Source: Pseudomonadota bacterium (lineage in GTDB: Bacteria; Pseudomonadota; Alphaproteobacteria; UBA1280; UBA12223). From it: a stretch of DNA of 6,848 nt. Below, one piece after another: positions 5,302 through 6,848 of this stretch (positions within the stretch are counted from its first letter, which is position 1; each line of letters opens with the position of its first letter). Under the pieces are notes generated by a model, which had not been told where the DNA came from, did not search any database, and saw only the letters and a program-made list of their open reading frames with translations. The translations under genes and the position numbers were made by a program. Location of the stretch: NCBI GenBank assembly GCA_002937495.1, contig PTJW01000055.1, positions 1-6,848 on the forward strand, in the 5' to 3' direction.

Positions 5302-5514
5302 TTAAGATAAACGCGGTAACAGTTTTTGCTTAAATTGTTTTAAGGCAGAGCAAATACAATAAATCACAACAAATGCTGTAAAACTTGCAAGTAGTGATTC
5401 AACAAAGCTAAAGCTGAATACTTCTATAAAGAAAGTCACAATTTCAGATGAGATACCAATTGAAATAAATAAACCCCATATTAAAGTGACTATAATTTTA
5501 AGAATGATCTCCAT
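5302..5514 (-). CDS. Hypothetical two-TM small membrane protein (70 aa)
   Basis: Not recognised. A first membrane helix covers about residues 4-22, a hydrophobic Phe-rich middle (24-38) follows, and a second helix covers 40-58. The C-terminus is basic (KQFKQKLLPR), so probably cytoplasmic. The ATG at 5514 has GGAGGT at 6-nt spacing. It leads a two-gene unit with the 41-aa protein, behind a near-consensus promoter at 5565-5592. It has the same length as the 70-aa protein at 3176-3388, but I see no convincing residue match between them. Function unknown. Confidence 0.78.
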   Translation of the reverse strand: MEIILKIIVTLIWGLFISIGISSEIVTFFIEVFSFSFVESLLASFTAFVVIYCICSALKQFKQKLLPRLS

Positions 5515-5564
5515 AAATAGACCTCCACAGACAAAACCAACTAACGGTAAAAAATCTACTAATT

Positions 5565-5592
5565 ATTATAATCATTAACAAATTAATTTCAA
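5565..5592 (-). promoter_or_regulatory. Near-consensus sigma-70 promoter of the 70-aa/41-aa operon
   Basis: TTGAAA (5587-5592), a 16-bp spacer and a perfect TATAAT (5565-5570) lie on the - strand, just after the rimM terminator. The leader to the ATG is about 45 nt. The -35 and -10 hexamers are identical to those at 5064-5092. Confidence 0.82.
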
Positions 5593-5597
5593 CATAA

Positions 5598-5622
5598 AAA
5601 GCCCGCTGTAAAAACGGGCTTT
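5598..5622 (-). terminator. Intrinsic terminator downstream of rimM
   Basis: AAAGCCCG pairs with CGGGCTTT over 8 bp around a 9-base loop, and TTTTTATG follows on the - strand counted from the stem's GGC. It lies about 90 bases after the rimM stop. No gene intervenes, so it ends the rimM transcript, leaving an unusually long 3' UTR. Confidence 0.88.
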
Positions 5623-5645
5623 CATAATTTTTATACTTTAATTAC

Positions 5646-5661
5646 TTTAAGAAGTCTTAAA
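5646..5661. repeat. Inverted repeat TTTAAGA-AG-TCTTAAA in the rimM 3' region
   Basis: Perfect 7-bp arms around 2 bases lie between the rimM stop and its terminator. A 2-base loop is too tight for an RNA hairpin without opening the top pairs, so a protein site or chance is as likely. Confidence 0.3.
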
Positions 5662-5714
5662 ATCTATTTAAATATTCAGCTAAATAACATAAAGCAATTA
5701 AACTAACTAGTACT

Positions 5715-6272
5715 TTATAGATTTACATACATTTCAAATAACTCTGCATCTACTGTAAGCTCTTGCTCGTCTTTATCTAAACTAAGAACCATATCTTCAG
5801 TAAATGGAATTAATACTTTAGTAACTTTTTTATCTTCTTTTTCAACTGGGTTTGCTAGTTTAACTTCTAAAACTGTATTAGCGCCATTATCAAATGCATC
5901 TACCACATTTCCTAAAAAGTTATTAGCATCATCTAAAATTTCGTATTCTTTTAATTCAAAGTAGTAAATTTCATCATCATCTTCTTGAGGGAACTCTTCA
6001 TGAGATAAGTACAGGTAAGTTTTACGAGCTTTTTCAGCGTCGTTTCTATTATGAATTTCTGCAAACTTAATTAATAAGCCTTTATTTGATGATCTAACAG
6101 CATTTACTTTTAAAGTTTTATCTTCTACTGTTGTTAAAATTAAACCTTTTTCAATTAAATCACTATCATCTAAAAGTGACTTAACTAAAACCTCACCTTT
6201 TAAACTGTGAGCCTGAGTAATTACACCTACACATAAAAAACCATCTTTTTTAGGAATGTTAAATCTTGCCAT
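5715..6272 (-). CDS. rimM: Ribosome maturation factor RimM
   Basis: RimM binds ribosomal protein S19 and helps 30S head assembly and 16S rRNA processing in the cytoplasm. At 185 aa it matches the family (E. coli 182 aa). The N-terminal RimM domain (about 12-95) opens with VGVITQAHSLKGEV (15-28), the family's VG.I...HGLKGEV signature. The PRC-barrel (about 101-180) shows EIYYFEL, LGNVVDAFDNGANTVLEV and LIPF (154-157), as expected. The usual HG is HS here. The ATG at 6272 has GAGGT at 5-7 nt. RimM normally sits in rpsP-rimM-trmD-rplS; here a divergent gene lies upstream and small membrane genes downstream, and rimM has its own promoter and terminator. Several features (VGVI, RNDAEKARKTYLY, FPQEDDDEIYYFEL) look nearer to alphaproteobacterial RimM, by eye only. 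Confidence 0.95.
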   Translation of the reverse strand: MARFNIPKKDGFLCVGVITQAHSLKGEVLVKSLLDDSDLIEKGLILTTVEDKTLKVNAVRSSNKGLLIKFAEIHNRNDAEKARKTYLYLSHEEFPQEDDDEIYYFELKEYEILDDANNFLGNVVDAFDNGANTVLEVKLANPVEKEDKKVTKVLIPFTEDMVLSLDKDEQELTVDAELFEMYVNL

Positions 6273-6310
6273 TATTTACCTCGTTTATAATATTTACTAA
6301 ATTTGTATTG

Positions 6311-6339
6311 AATATAACACAACAAGCCTTAAAAGTCAG
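6311..6339 (-). promoter_or_regulatory. Sigma-70 promoter of rimM
   Basis: CTGACT (6334-6339, 4 of 6), a 17-bp spacer and TATATT (6311-6316, 5 of 6) lie on the - strand, about 40 bp before the rimM ATG. It explains how rimM is transcribed away from its usual operon. Confidence 0.65.
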
Positions 6340-6347
6340 CTATATTA

Positions 6348-6376
6348 TTGACTTAATAAACTTATAGTAATATAAT
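6348..6376 (+). promoter_or_regulatory. Near-perfect sigma-70 promoter of the divergent membrane gene
   Basis: TTGACT (6348-6353, 5 of 6), exactly 17 bp and TATAAT (6371-6376, 6 of 6) give an 11 of 12 match. Its -35 is 8 bp from the -35 of the rimM promoter on the other strand, so the two polymerases face away from one shared point. A leader of about 36 nt to the ATG at 6419 is expected. Confidence 0.85.
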
Positions 6377-6418
6377 TAATTTTACAAAACTCCCTTTCTT
6401 AATACAAATGGTGACTTT

Positions 6419-6848
6419 ATGAAAAAAAGAACCCAAAACAAAAAGACACGCAAACAGGCCGAGGCCTTAAAAAATCTTTCGTACTTTCATAAACTAGTTT
6501 TAAATGCTGGTTTTCAATCTCAAAAAAAACGCTTACAACAACTATTTTGGCTAGTTAATATTGCAGCTCTAATTATTGCTGTAAACTTAAGTGTGTATAC
6601 TGTTTATGCATTTATTGCATTTGCATTTGCTACTGTTGTATCGTACAAAATAAATTTGATTGTAACTTTAAATAACTCAATCAAAAATAAACACTCTATG
6701 ATGCAGCCAACTAAACTACCCTACTTAATTGAACAACACAAACAAAAGCCAGAAGTTAACGCTAAGCTTGCAGATTCATTAAGTGACAGCGTTATTATTA
6801 ACTTTTTGCTAACAGGTGCTATTTTAGGTTCTCAATATATTGCTTTTA
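6419..6848 (+). CDS. Hypothetical membrane protein, N-terminal part (cut by window end)
   Basis: 143 codons are visible without a stop, so the gene continues past the window. The N-terminus is very basic (MKKRTQNKKTRK), then a charged stretch to about residue 41. A hydrophobic region at 42-84 probably forms two helices (LFWLVNIAALIIAV, then VYAFIAFAFATVV), a polar loop follows at 85-123, and another helix begins near 124. The positive-inside rule puts the N-terminus in the cytoplasm. GGTGA is 4 nt before the ATG at 6419, and a near-perfect promoter is at 6348-6376. I do not recognise the family. It is divergent from rimM and unlike rpsP, the usual neighbour. It may belong to the same kind of genus-specific membrane proteins as those at 2647-5514, but nothing in the sequence proves that. 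Confidence 0.8.
   Translation, partial: MKKRTQNKKTRKQAEALKNLSYFHKLVLNAGFQSQKKRLQQLFWLVNIAALIIAVNLSVYTVYAFIAFAFATVVSYKINLIVTLNNSIKNKHSMMQPTKLPYLIEQHKQKPEVNAKLADSLSDSVIINFLLTGAILGSQYIAF

Noticed and set aside
2647..5514. Toxin-antitoxin modules
   Set aside because: The small hydrophobic proteins might suggest type I toxins, but there is no sign of a convergent antisense RNA promoter or a soluble antitoxin partner, and the larger partners are themselves membrane proteins.
2584..5714. tRNA, rRNA, CRISPR or insertion-sequence features in or between the small genes
   Set aside because: No cloverleaf-like arms, no regularly spaced repeats, no transposase frame and no paired terminal inverted repeats were seen.
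6408..6422. Four-codon frame overlapping the start of the divergent membrane gene
   Set aside because: No SD of its own; the ATGA overlap is most simply chance.

Overview
The window is A+T-rich bacterial DNA with standard bacterial translation signals: Trp is TGG throughout pflB, and Shine-Dalgarno (SD) sites are of the GGAGG/AGGAG type. Two genes are recognisable. pflB (pyruvate formate-lyase) is on the + strand and rimM (16S rRNA/30S maturation factor) is on the - strand. pflB points to a fermentative, anaerobic or facultative organism. The PflB reads like the gammaproteobacterial type, as do the AAAGCC...GGCTTT terminators. The RimM N-terminus and PRC-barrel look to me nearer to alphaproteobacterial sequences. 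I therefore say only 'fermentative, AT-rich proteobacterium', probably with a small or host-adapted genome. The genus is not resolved.

Layout: 1-297 is a non-coding leader of pflB with short repeats and a weak promoter candidate. 298-2583 is pflB, ending at a hairpin (2606-2631) shared with the convergent unit beyond it. 2647-5514 is a continuous block of eight small, very hydrophobic proteins, all on the - strand and none of a family I recognise. They fall into four transcription units separated by hairpin terminators. In order of transcription these are: a 70-aa plus a 41-aa protein (5514 to 5147); a 124-aa, a 40-aa and a 188-aa protein (5031 to 3904); a 111-aa plus a 70-aa protein (3733 to 3176); and a 132-aa protein alone (3045 to 2647). 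The 40- and 41-aa genes are easily missed, but each has an excellent SD site and a sensible position in its operon. 5715-6272 is rimM, with its own promoter and terminator and none of its usual rpsP/trmD/rplS partners beside it. 6419 to the window end is the start of a divergent gene for another unknown membrane protein. It is driven by a near-perfect sigma-70 promoter lying back-to-back with the rimM promoter.

The main point of interest is the 2.9-kb block of small membrane proteins between two housekeeping genes. Two units have near-consensus promoters (TTGAAA, 16 or 17 bp, TATAAT). Stop codons are fused to the next gene's SD (TAAGGAGGT, TAAGGA). Faint similarity among the 132-, 124- and 111-aa proteins, and between the C-termini of the adjacent 111- and 70-aa proteins, suggests local duplication and divergence. 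Function cannot be read from sequence alone. All similarity statements come from visual comparison; no search was run.
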